Shown here piece after piece: positions 38,699 to 50,300 of a stretch of 64,000 bases of DNA. The notes under the pieces were generated by a model, which was not told the DNA's origin, searched no databases, and saw nothing but the letters and a program-made list of their open reading frames with translations. Where the stretch lies: the NCBI GenBank assembly GCA_014058105.1, contig JACGCM010002394.1, forward strand, positions 1,550,001 through 1,614,000. The letters run 5' to 3'. Origin of the DNA: Kingdonia uniflora (lineage: Eukaryota > Streptophyta > Magnoliopsida > Ranunculales > Circaeasteraceae). A program made the translations under genes and the position numbers. The number at the start of each line of letters is the position of its first letter. Position 1 is the first letter of the stretch.

Positions 38699-39361
38699 TC
38701 AAGAATATTCTTCGAGCCTTCTAATGATTCTTCGTTGTTGTGGATAATTCATCAATTCTGGGAATGCTAATATCATTTCCTTCACCGATTCATAAGAAAA
38801 TATGTTGTGTGGAACCCCCTTTATTTGAGGCAGCATAAAATATTCAAATCCTTGAGGCATGACATAATGAAACTGACATTCTGTCCATCTTCCCTTGCCA
38901 TCATCAACTCCCACTCTGGCATAAACGAGAAACTAAGTTCCTTCAACTTTGGGAATACAATTAATGGTACTGATACTCCACTGCTCGTATCAATAACGTC
39001 GTCATCTTAAACTACGAAGAACTCAAGGCCAATGCGTTTCACTGAATTCATTTGCATTATAGACAATTCTTCCAAGAATTCTAGTTTCCAAACAGCTGTC
39101 AACGTCTTCAATCTGGTGAGCCCCCAAATATCTAGTTGACGGAGACATGACATGATCTGTAATGTATCATTTCTTTCAAATGCACACCCACTCCTCCAAA
39201 TCCATCATGAAATTCAAGTGGAGATGAATTATTTGGAAAAAAAAACTAATAATTTGGAAATTCGTTGGAGATGAAATTATAGTAGCAGTATCATCATCGT
39301 CTTCTTCATTCTCTATAATTTCCAAAAATTCGAGTCCAAATCGCCTCCCTGTAATTCCCAA
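38699..39361 (-). pseudogene. NBS-LRR tail relic A
   Basis: Minus strand shows LRR-end sequence of the RGA-type resistance protein: a segment like GLEFLEIIENEEDDDD (39330), LKRIGLEFF-like (39030), SVPLIVFPKLKELSFSFMPE (38950), then NVSFIMPQGFEYFML and KGVPHNIFS. Frames shift between pieces and an in-frame stop is present. Related to the tails at 41.3 and 44.8 kb. Confidence 0.7.
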
Positions 39362-41277
39362 ATTTTGAGAACCTCAAACAATGGTAGTTTTCCCATCAAT
39401 TTTCTACATTAAGGAATATCGTATCCAGTTAAGGTTAAGAAACAAAGGTTCGACATTAACATAGATTTGCTCGACATCCATGTTGGTTCTATAAATGTAC
39501 AAAGTAAACCTGAAGTACTCCACATTGGGGTCTTTTATCCCAGAGTCAGAGAGGAAGGAAGGCCTTCCAACATTCCATTCAAGATGTAGTTTTTCCTACG
39601 GCAACCATTTCTACTGCTGATAAATTTACTCAATATGGACTAGAGTCGTCTATGAGTACTGTACCTCATAAATAAATGATGCCCCTTTTTGAATTCCATC
39701 TCCTCCAACTTTGTAGATCTGGAAGAGAAAATAAAAGAAAAGATCTTATGTTTTCAATTCATATAGTATCTCTGCAGACAGTTTCGTAACTAGCACACAA
39801 CTCTTGAGACAGCCAAAACTGAAAACGATGTGACCTCCCATATATACCTGATTAATTACCCGATCCTGAATACTCTCAACTTTTTTTAAAGTATCTTGGC
39901 TAACCTGAAACTAAGGTTAAACTATTTGTGGATTACACTCGCTCAACTTTAGTTGACAGACAAATGTTGTCTACAATTCAAACAGTACCAGGATCAAAAT
40001 GAGCTGAATTTAGCACCAAAATTTTGACTTTAGTAAAACATATATTTAGTGGACTGACAAAACGATTTTAGTTAACTCGCATATGACGCCATCTGTTACG
40101 GATGGTTTTTTGGTGATTTCGGCCCTTAAAGCCAGGATAGAGCATCTGCTGGTGAAAAGGACTGCACCTTAAGAATAGATCGGGTTATCTCATGACAAAA
40201 TTAGATTATGATTTATAATTAATCCATTTAAAAGGATTTGCAGTAGTTCAATATATGTCTGACCTCAACTAAACTTTCCAGTTGTAGTTATAGAAAACCC
40301 CAAGTATGGTGTAGTTAATATGACGACGTATGGATTAGCCATAAAATTGAGCACTCCATAATACTTGCCAGCTTATAACGTCGTCGTAAATCAAAGAAAA
40401 TCACAGAACTGCTGGAGGAAACTAAATTACATGAAAAAGCTTGATTATGATATTCTGCCAATGTAATAACGTCACCTCTATCTTGAGAACTTTGTTGACG
40501 CCATACATGTGATACAAACCACATATTACTTCCTAATCGCCATGTTAGATCCAGGGCAAAAACCATGATATTCTACAATACATGCATGCTGCTCATCTGA
40601 TTCAAATTAAATCTGAAAAAACATCCCAAGGAAATATATCAAAATCTTATATTTCTCGTTTCACTATTTGACATGACATGCATATGAGATAGACCCCGCA
40701 TACCTCTTGTTGAGGCCTGGCTCATTGAAACAGTGTCCCTCTTGAGCTAGTCTTGGGAACAACCATCTAAAAGCATTACAACACAAAATAAATGAAGTCC
40801 AAAAATTTCAAATAGAGCATCTAGGGAATCAAATCATGGTCAACCAGTATGAGAAGATATAGAGGAAAAACTATTTTTGTCTGTACATACTAAATGTGGG
40901 AATCTATCTAGGATACAAAAATTAAAAGAAACCCCTTTCAAATCCACTTGAAGGTCTGTAATCTTCAACCATAAACTTTTCAATTCAATGGGAAAACTGA
41001 TAAAATATATAAGGGGGTCAGGGATATAATTTATTAGACATGTGAGGAACATCTTCAAGGATGTATCTAGCATCTCCAGATTCAATGTTTGGGTTATGAT
41101 TTGTTGTTGTGATTGTCGCATGTGTCTATATCTCAAACTCATCTGAAAAATAGTAAATAGTCAAGACATTAGCCCATGAAGTAAAAGAGATTCAAGTTTT
41201 ATAAGTTTGAGAATAATGAGGAGAAACTCAAGGAATTGAATTAAAAAATTAGAGAAGTAATTAGGAAAATGGATACC
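39362..41277. other. No gene seen
   Basis: AT-rich sequence between LRR relics, possibly former intron or 3' flank of a duplicated resistance gene. No protein similarity recognised. Confidence 0.3.
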
Positions 41278-41640
41278 TTAAACTTGAGAATGGTGTTGAA
41301 GACTTGTGATGATTTGTTGTGGGGAACGTTGAATCAATTCTGGACAATCTTGTATTTCCTCCACCAGATGATAAGAGAAGATATTGTCTGGAACCACCTT
41401 TAGCTTTGGACAACTAGGATGTGATAAGTACTTGAGGCATGGCATGATGAAACTGACATATTTCCATCTTCTCTCTAACTCGGCATCATCATCTCCCATT
41501 CTTCCAACTGTTTCGTCCAGAATTCGAGTTTTTCCAACTTTGGGAATACAACTATTGGTACTGATACTCCACTGTTCGATCTACTCGTACCAATAACATC
41601 ATCTTCTGAAATTCCAAAGAACTCTTTATATTTTTTGCCT
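41278..41640 (-). pseudogene. NBS-LRR tail relic B
   Basis: Minus strand reads MGDDDAELERRWKYVSFIMP, then CLKYLSHPSCPKLKVVPDNI, ending DCPELIQRSPQQIITSLQHH. Upstream pieces (FFGISEDDVIG, VFPKLEKLEF-like) are out of frame. The same tail recurs at 38.7 and 44.8 kb. Confidence 0.72.
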
Positions 41641-43859
41641 CAATAGCACAGCAAATTGATAAACTTGATGGGGGATTTTGGAGATTTATATAAGAATCAA
41701 CATAGAAAAATTAAACATGAATCATTGTAGAAAACTATTCAAATTTTGATAAACAGAGACTATGGATAGTAAAACATGAACCATTGTAATAAATTCAATT
41801 TGAAGTTTAACAATATATGTCAAGAACGTAGAGGAAATATCTAAGGCAGGTCCATCACTAATTTCCGAAATCTGATGGGACCTAGTCCTTCACTGCTTGT
41901 TTAACTAATCCAGGAACTTTAGTCTTCAAACAACTTCCAGCAATTGTAGTCTTCCAAGAGCTGGTAACCTCCTTCGTTATCCCCAATTCGCAGTTGCAAG
42001 GATAGAAAGCTGGTACCCTGATTAAAGGTTCTAGTCCTTCGGCACCGTTGCTCCACCTGTACTTAATTTTATCATCATTTCAAACTCGGATCATGATATG
42101 GTGATATTATCTAGGAACTTCAGTCTTCTAAAAGCTGGAAACATCCTTTGCCATTCTCCCCATCCAGCAGTTGTTAGGTTGGCCGTTCCCTCTCTTACTT
42201 CACAAGTCGCAACACAACCCATTCAGAAAGTCTCAGTCACACCCTACGCAAAAAAAGACGTGGAACAATTTGTTGTGTCTACAGTATCAAGACGCCCTCA
42301 ATGTGGAACTAGTGTCTATTCTCTTTGAGCACATCATCAATTCAACCAACACCATGTATGGTTATTCGGTTTTGCCAAATTAAAGTACGAAGATCACGTT
42401 GCTTCTTGAAAAAAAGAAAAAAAAGAAATCGTTTTCAGTTATAAATTGAAAGGATCTAAAGTTTTCTAACCAGAATAAAGCACAGTTTAAACACATTATG
42501 AGCACTGACAACATTGGTGCTATGGGTCCTTACCCTTCTTTCGCACATGCCTCTACTCTCACTGAATCCAATCTAGCCATATGCAGTCTTTCAAGGACTT
42601 TCAGTCTCCCAAGAGTGGATAGCACTTGAAATTCTGGATCATTCAACATCTCTTATTCACGGAGACTAGGTCATCACTGGAACTCCTTAATAAACAAAAC
42701 CACAAGTTGAGTGCCATCAGTACAAGAACTTTATCGTCATAATGAGGACTGCTTAATAGACAAAATAGAACAAGTAGTTTTTCAAGACACTGCATTTTAT
42801 TTGTTAATCTCGGTTTTTTTCACAAAGATTGGAAAGTAAGTTTCTCTTGTTCATTATTATAGTTAATTTCAGTTTCTTTAAAATTTTCAGGAAAAAATCA
42901 CAAATAAAATATGTTTGTTAGAGGTACACAAAGAAAAAATAAAAAAATAAGCATATAATGTAGATGGCATCAATTAGATTACTGAATACTTGGGAGCATT
43001 TACTCATGAGCTATAACATTAAGTAATCCATAATCAAAATATCGGTAAATAAGAAGACACAAAATGAGGATAAACCAGTTTTTCTGAAAGCTTCCCATTG
43101 AAACAAAATTGATAAGAAATATTGGATGAAAAACTCAAACATCTCAACGTATTTGCTAACGTCACTACACCTTATATAGAGCATATACTATTAATCCCCT
43201 ATTTCGTTGTCTTCAATAACAATTCAGTATATAAGCCTTTTTCGTCGTAATATTGTTGGCTCAGGTTGCATCCTACCATAACACAATAAAACAATTTTTA
43301 GTAAAAATAACGGGTTTACAGAGCTTTTTGATCAAGTAAAAACAGGTGTAAACAGCACAGATAAGATGACAGCCTTGTGAATCTTTACCCTTCCCCACTT
43401 CTTTGTTTGCACAAGAGCATCATGTAGACTTCTACTTGTGAATCTCAAATGGAAGCAGGTCATGGCAAAACTCATAACACAAGTTCTCTGAGCCTGCAAA
43501 CTCTGTTGGAGGGGATGCAAAACCTATATCCAAGGAAAGTTCAAATTAGTGGTAAAGGCGACTATCAAAACAAACGAACTGTTACAAAGTTTACAATCAG
43601 TGATTAATTCCAGTTATAATGTAAGTAACATGGACAATAATTGGTTATATTGATAAGTTTAAATCGTTCAAAGTACTGCCAAGGACAAGTTTGCAGTCTG
43701 TAATTATTTCCAGTTTCGCCTTCATTTCTTAGAGCCAATTCCATCTAAAGACCAAATTTAGGGTGTAACTTAACTCTTACATTTACTTTACTCACTTTTT
43801 TGTCTCTAAGGCTTCTTCGGTTCAAACTGCGACCGAGATAATAAATAGACGTATAATTA
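41641..43859. other. Degenerate LRR traces, no intact gene
   Basis: Short minus-strand strings resembling ...PAFRRLKFL and ...LGRLKVLERLH near 41900-42170 and 42540-42630 look like further decayed LRR pieces. Remaining sequence is AT-rich without recognised features. Confidence 0.3.
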
Positions 43860-44661
43860 GGGGCTGTTTGGATACCCAAATATAAGTTACTTTTCTGCTT
43901 ATTTAAGTCAAAAGCCAAGTAGGTATATTTGGATGATAAAAATAAGGTATCTATTTCAAGTCAAAAAGTAGCAAAAATGAGAAACCCAAAAAAGAAGCAT
44001 AAATGTCTTCAACTTAAATGGCTTAAAGCCACTCTCCCACATCCTTAAATTTACTCTCCCACGTCTTTGAAACTTTACCACTTCCCAGCCAAAAGTTTCT
44101 TAGAGCAACTCCTAAAGTGCCTCACTAACTTGGATTTTAAGCTGCCACATCAAATTTTCGTCTTCCAACAGTGCCTGACTGACTTGGATTTGAGTCTCAA
44201 AATCCAAGTCTCAGCTTTGGAATCCAAGACTCGGTCTTGAATTTTTAAGACACGATTGGGCATCCAAGTGTTGGGTGCCTGTTCTGTTTTTAAACAGGCG
44301 CCTAAGACTTAGGCGCCCAATTATTTTTTATTTTTTTTTAAATCAATCGGGCGCCTAAGATTTAGGCGTCCAATTTTAAAAAATAAAATAAAATTCAAAT
44401 TGGGCGCCCAAGTGTTATGCGCCTGTTTGAATTAGTTTAAAATCCAAGTCAGGTACTCTTGGAGGAAATTGAGTCTGACTACCTTGGATTTGGCTTTTTT
44501 GCATCCAAGGCAGTCATACACTTTAGAAGATGCTCTTATAGTCTATATAACTTAAAAACTATAATTACAATACTAATTTATATATTGTTTTAAAGACAAG
44601 TCTTTAAAGATACTTTTTGAAAGAGTCAGTTGACACTAATCACATGTATCCAAACAGGCCC
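43860..44661. mobile_element. Tourist-like MITE (outer) with a second MITE inside
   Basis: Terminal inverted repeats GGGGCTGTTTGGATAC and GTATCCAAACAGGCCC with target duplication TTA (43857-43859, 44662-44664). Net length is about 366 bp after removing the nested element. Non-coding. Confidence 0.88.
44103..44535. mobile_element. Harbinger-type MITE nested in the outer MITE
   Basis: 433 bp, imperfect terminal repeats GAGCAACTCCTAAAGTG / CACTTTAGAAGATGCTC (left / right, plus strand), target duplication TTA (44100-44102, 44536-44538). Its interior has repeated GGCGCC-containing motifs (TAGGCGCCCAATT, GGGCGCCTAAGA) that form several inverted repeats. Confidence 0.82.
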
Positions 44662-44739
44662 TTAGAGGAGGTGAAGCTGCTAAAAAAAAAATTGATGGAT
44701 AAAGGATTAAAAAATGAGTGTGTTTACCTTTCTCCAACT

Positions 44740-46946
44740 TCTCTCCTTGTGATGATTTGATTCCTCCCTGAACGTTGATTCAATTCTGGGCATTCTTTTA
44801 TGTTTTCCTCCACCAGAGAAGATGTTGTGTGGAACCACCTTTAGCTTCTTGCAATAGAAAAGTTTAAATTCCTTGAGGCATGACATAATGAAACTGACAT
44901 CTTATCTCCAACTCGGCATCATCACCTCCCATTCTTCCAACTGTAACATCTCCCATAATTGAAGTTTCTTCAACTTTGGGAATACAATTATTAGTACTGA
45001 TTCTCTACTTCTCTACTGCTTGATCCACTTGTACCCTTCCTAACATCATCATTTGAAATCCCAAAGAATTCGGGGTCAATGCGCTTCACTGAATCCAATC
45101 TACTTATAGTCAGCTGTTCCAGCGATTCTAGTCTTCCAAGAGCAGGCAACATCTTCAAATTGGGGGCCCACCAAATCTCTAGTTTTCAAAGACGTGGCAT
45201 GATCTGAAATGTATCACTTGTTGCAAATGGCAACACCCACTCCTCCAACTCTTTCATTCCCCGTAATTTGAGATGAATTAAGTTGAGGAAAACTACTAAT
45301 TTTTCTCTGTTTATGGATGTTGTGGGCCAACCCATAACATCATCATCTGAAATTCCAAAGAATTCGGGGCCTATGCGTTTCACTGAATCCAATGAAATAC
45401 CAGCGATTCTAGTCTTCCAAGAGCAGGCAACACCTTCAATTTGTGGGCCATATGAATAGTTAGTATACGAAGACGTGGCATGATCTGTGTAATGTATCAT
45501 CACTTCTTTCAAATGGCAACACCCACTCCTCCAACTCGTACATCAACTGTAATTTAAGATGAATTAAGTTGGGGAAAACTACTAATTTTTCTCTACAAAT
45601 GAAAGTAGTAGTATCATCTTCCTCTTCAATATCTGAAATCCCCAGAAAATCCAGACCTAATTGCCTTACAGAATCCATTCCACCAATGGTAGTTTCCCCA
45701 GTGAAGGCAGTGTTGTACATTGGAGCCATCATCCAGCTTGGTAACTTGGAGCCTCCAAGTTTGGATGTGGTTGGAGTCCTTCCAACACACCCTCCATCCT
45801 CTCTCCTTCTCCTTCACCTTCACTTATATTTGGATTGCAAAAATCCAACGTTAGATCATGGATGCCTAACATTGGTTTACTTGCCAACTGCACTTCCTTG
45901 GCATCATTTATGGAAACTCTCCATAACCCACTTATTTCTATGCTCCCCTGGATCAAGTTTAGGCCTTTAAGATCTCCAAGCTTGCAATGAACTTACTTAA
46001 TGAACGGAGGGAAGTTAACCTCTCTATTCCTTCAGGTAAGGATATCAGACTCCTCGTGTTGTAAATTTTGAGATGTCTTAATCTAATCATATTCCCCATA
46101 CTTGCAGACAGTTCACAAAGATAATGACATCCGTTGAGTTTCAACTCAAGGTCTGCAAATTACACAGATTACTCAAACTATTAGGTAACTTCTTCACCCA
46201 TGTCCTTGACAAGTCCAAATACCTTAGATGTATCAATTCCCCTATCTAATTAGGAAGTTCATAGTCTTCGGCTTCCATTTTCATTGAGGCAGCAAAACGA
46301 AACAATGACCAACTATCTTCCTTGGTCAAGCCCACTAGCTCATGTGTGTAGGTCGAGTTCATCATCAACGCAACTTTTGCTTTACGTGTGGTGACGAGAA
46401 TTCTACTACCTGGTGCATTACCATCCAGAGCAAGTTTAAAGGGACCCCATTGGTTACTGTCCTCAGTCCAAAAATCGTCTAAGACAAGCATGAACAATGA
46501 ATCTTTGACAGTATTGGACAAAAGACAATTCAAAGTGTTCTATTCGCAATCAGTTGGAACCTTCCCCCCAAAGGCTTCAATGATTGCCTTGGCAAGCCTA
46601 GTCCTATCAAAAGGTTTGGGCACACACACCTACATTGTTTTCCCAAAATGTTTCACGACATTCTTATCGTGTAAAATCAATTAAGCGAGAGTAGTCTTGC
46701 CAAGTCCGCCTATTCCGACTATAGAGATGATGGGGACCTCAACTTCATTATGACTACTCTCGCTTAACATCTTGCTAACTATGATATCTCTATCAACATC
46801 ACGACCATAGACCTCTAATACATTGACCAAAGAACTAGTCTTTTCTCGTGGTGGTGGCTGTGAAACATCGGTGGTCATACCGTACGCAAGGCCATAGTTA
46901 TCCTTATCACTGGCAATGGAGCCAAGTTTTTCCCTTAATCTTTTTA
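44740..46946 (-). pseudogene. CC-NBS-LRR (RGA-type) resistance gene pseudogene
   Basis: Intracellular immune receptor family. Read from 46946: end of the coiled-coil (KIKRLREKLGSIASDK), DVSQPPPREKTSSLV, P-loop GIGGLGKTTLA, kinase-2 LVLDDFW, kinase-3 GSRILVTTR, VGLTKEDSWSLF. It then jumps to the first LRRs (IGELIHLRYLDLSRTWVKKL), so the GLPL-MHD half of the NB-ARC domain is deleted. LRR pieces continue with LEGLQPHPNLEA, LGLDFLGISDIEEEDD and a duplicated unit (LGLDFLGISD / IGPEFFGISDDDV, each followed by FPNLIHLKL-type and MKELEEWVLPF-type text), then ending near 44740. In-frame stops follow the P-loop (TTLA-stop), replace the Trp of the MW.CV motif and occur before NTLNCLLSN. The N-terminus is cut off by Copia A sequence. 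Confidence 0.9.
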
Positions 46947-47373
46947 TTTTACAGGAACTCATGAGTATAAAGCCATAAATAGGGTTCACTTAGCAGTAAT
47001 GATTAGGAATCATGTACTTTATTACGTTATATACTATGAACCACAAGTAATGATTGGAAATCATGTACTTAAATAGGATTTCATGAGTAATAAGACATGA
47101 ACAAGGTTCACCTGCAAGTACTGATTAGGAATCACTGACTTGAATACTATGAATTGCCTTTATGCAAGGAATGTTTATCAAGTACTACTACTAGTATTGA
47201 TCTACATACATAATAGATGTTGGCAACACTCAAAGCATTGAGTACCTCCTATACTGCAATTTCTATTTCAGTACCAATAAACTTAACCTCTATGGATACC
47301 AAAATCCATTTTTTATTGTAGAATTTGGAAAAGACTATTGTTGAGAATAATGAGTCTCTAAATAACAAAGTAG
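46947..47373 (+). repeat. Direct repeat of Copia A leader end, right copy
   Basis: About 427 bp matching 27545-27835 plus 28650-28793 (the left copy is interrupted by the solo LTR). Shared strings include AAGTAATGATTGGAAATCAT, TATCAAGTACTACTACT and AGACTATTGTTGAG (approximate in the left copy). It borders the truncated NBS-LRR on the left and continues into Copia A gag on the right. Confidence 0.85.
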
Positions 47374-50300
47374 GAGCTTTGTTTGCACCCTCGCCTCCAT
47401 ATTCATGAAAACCTGATAATGGATTACCCTATACAATTCTAGTATTGTATGACTGCGGCAAACAATTTATTCGACAGTGCAACTCTACTATAATGTTGCG
47501 TGGAGGAATAGTTGAGGTAAATAGAGATATTGAGAATGTTCTATTAAACTTTCTACACTTCAAATATTACACTTTAGAGACAATATTTGATAGATCACTG
47601 TGCACGCAGACCTGATTTAAGTTTTCCTTATTTATGAGCAAAACAATGAGCTACTGGTTAAGAACCTCAAGATTATGCCTACTAAGAGTAAGCATGTGAC
47701 AAGGTCGCACAATGATGAGTTTGTGACAGGTGAAGTTATGGACATGGTCATAATTGTGGGTAGACGAGAGGTGGTAACAACGGCGGGATTAAAATTCTAG
47801 CCATCAGTAACTTGAGGAAAGGGGAACAAGAAGTTCACCAATGAACCAAAATGGAATATGAAGAATTCGTAAATGGATACGAGATAGTCGGGCACGGGAT
47901 TGCAAGGCACTCCAGACGATCTAAAAAGATCAGCCCCAAACTTATCACGTGATCATAGTTGGCGGAGACCTCGTCACGGCAGAGTCTGTAGCCTTAGATT
48001 TCTCCCATAATACCAATGCAGCTTTGGATCAAGTTCTAAGAGTGATTAGTAGAAAATTCTCAGTAGATAAATGATGTCACCTATAAAGTATTGCCAATTA
48101 CTAACTTTACTTGATGCATAATAGTTATTTTGTTCTATTGGTACCATTATTGACTGAGTTGAGAACTCTTCACCGGTTAGTTTAATAGAATGCTCGTGAC
48201 ATGCACTGGTTCGGTAATACATTTATGAGATTGTTTTTTGATTATGAGAATTTTTTGTTTGAGAAGTAGTTAAATTCCATGTATGATAGTTGTTCTACTA
48301 TATGCAAGCCTCTTATGGATCTATCTGCTTATTGAGCATTACCAATAATCAGATGAGTGGCGACACATTTCTAAGAGACATTAGTATCACACACTCGATC
48401 CTTTTGAGATATAAACATATTTCTTTTCTCTAACCTAATACATCGGGGATGTCACAAATATTATTGGCACGACCAACATGATAGACCGCACTGAGTGTAT
48501 TACGCTATTACTCCTTAATGGTACGATGCGAGGTATCTAGTCTGCTCTATACACTAGTAAATCTAACCTAATTTTACTAAGTTTTATGGAGATACACGAT
48601 AATGCTTATCACGTAAAGACTATCGAAGAAAATGACAGACAAGATTTTGTGTATCCCCCCCTCATGTCTAAAGGTTAGAACACGTTATTGGAACGATTTC
48701 CAATACACTCCTCCGAGCTAGGATAATGAGGAAGATTATCGAGAATATATTTTGACTTTATTTTAAAGGAGAGAAGATCCGGAGAGTGCATGTGTAACGA
48801 GTACTTTCAAAGAAAGTCTATTATTCATCCTAGTATGACCATGGTGGAGTGGGATCTTCAGCCTTTGCTCCAAACGCATCCATGGAGACACATGTGGACC
48901 TATCCATCCATATAATGGCCCACTTGAGTATTTATGGTCATAATAGACGCATCTTGGAGATGTTCTTACGCTTGCCTGTTATTAGCAATTAGGAATGCAA
49001 TGTTAACACGAGGGCTTGCGATCACAGGCTTTATTGTTGGATTAACCGATCAAGTTGATCGATGCAACTTGACGGGGGCTTGCGAGTTCGACTCACAGGT
49101 TTTTGATGATTATTTTATCGCTAAATGGGATAGATGATTGAGCATCGTAAGTACCCCATACCATACCCAACTCGGGATTGGCAGAGAACCTAATCAAGCG
49201 ATTTAGGATAATCGTTAGGCCACTGTTATTACGACCATAGCTTCCGACTAGTGTATGAGATATGCACTATTTCTCCCGTACCACTAATTAAGGTTCATCC
49301 CATAGCAAATCATCAAATCTTTCCCAAAACAACTAGTAACTGAGTCGGAGCCCGGTGTCGCCTATCAATAAATATTTCGATGATTCTGTACAGGTGCTAA
49401 TCATACCACCACAACGTACGAAGATGAGACACTCAACGTCGGCCTAGTATTATGTGGGTTATGATTCGCATCTATCACTAGATATTTGAAACCCAATGGT
49501 GACATATATACTGCAGGGGAGATTGTCACTTTGATGAGACGATATTCCTAACATTGGGGGGAGATATGACAGTCAATGTTGAGGATGCTTTCAAGATTAG
49601 TTGGAAAAGACTATCGTTATTTTATCTAGATCACTTTACATAAGTTAAGTGGCAATAAGGTTCAACGGATTATAAACTTACAATAGGTTGCAAATGAATT
49701 GCCAGACACATTCATAGGCAATGTTGAAGTATCGTAGGTGTATATACCTGCAAATAATGCACATACACAGCTGAACATTTAAGGGGAATTAGTACCTCAA
49801 ATGAATCTGAGGCTCGCGCTTAGTATCGAGCAATATTAGAAAAAAATATTATGAACCGGGGAGCTGGAGAATAAGGGGCAAATATGACTAATGGTGTAGT
49901 CGGTTCATCGAGGATGGAACCACCCATCGACGAGGCAATAGTAGCTACATGACCAGTTGATGCATTACGAGACAAGCCCGGGGGTGGCACATGCATATGA
50001 TAATATGGAGATCGCGATCTATTAAAAATCAGTAATGACACAACGTAGGATCATTCAATAGTGATTTATCAACAATGTATTCATATTCACTGATATGCTC
50101 GCCATCAAGGATGAGGATTCAGAACCATTTATTGTAAACGACTGTGCATTGTTGTACATTGGCCAAAGTAGGCGTCTAAAATCCAAGTGGAGCTCAACTT
50201 GCTAGCATAATGCAAAGTGACACCATAGAGCTTATCAGTTACAAATAGAAATGGTGTTGAAACATGATTAACTCGAAGAGATAATTAGGTCAAGGCAAGA

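Larger units (their letters stand above)
28794..46946. other. Host DNA segment (18.2 kb) inside Copia A
   Basis: Unlike the surrounding sequence, this interval holds host gene material: an NPF pseudogene, an NPF-like gene, and NBS-LRR remnants. Its right edge cuts the coiled-coil part of the NBS-LRR at about 46946. On both sides lies the same 430-bp piece of Copia A internal sequence in direct orientation. The left edge is placed where homology to 47373 ends (AACAAAGT). Confidence 0.65.

Noticed and set aside
45569..45970. 133-codon plus-strand open frame
   Set aside because: Antisense shadow of the LRR remnants of the NBS-LRR pseudogene.
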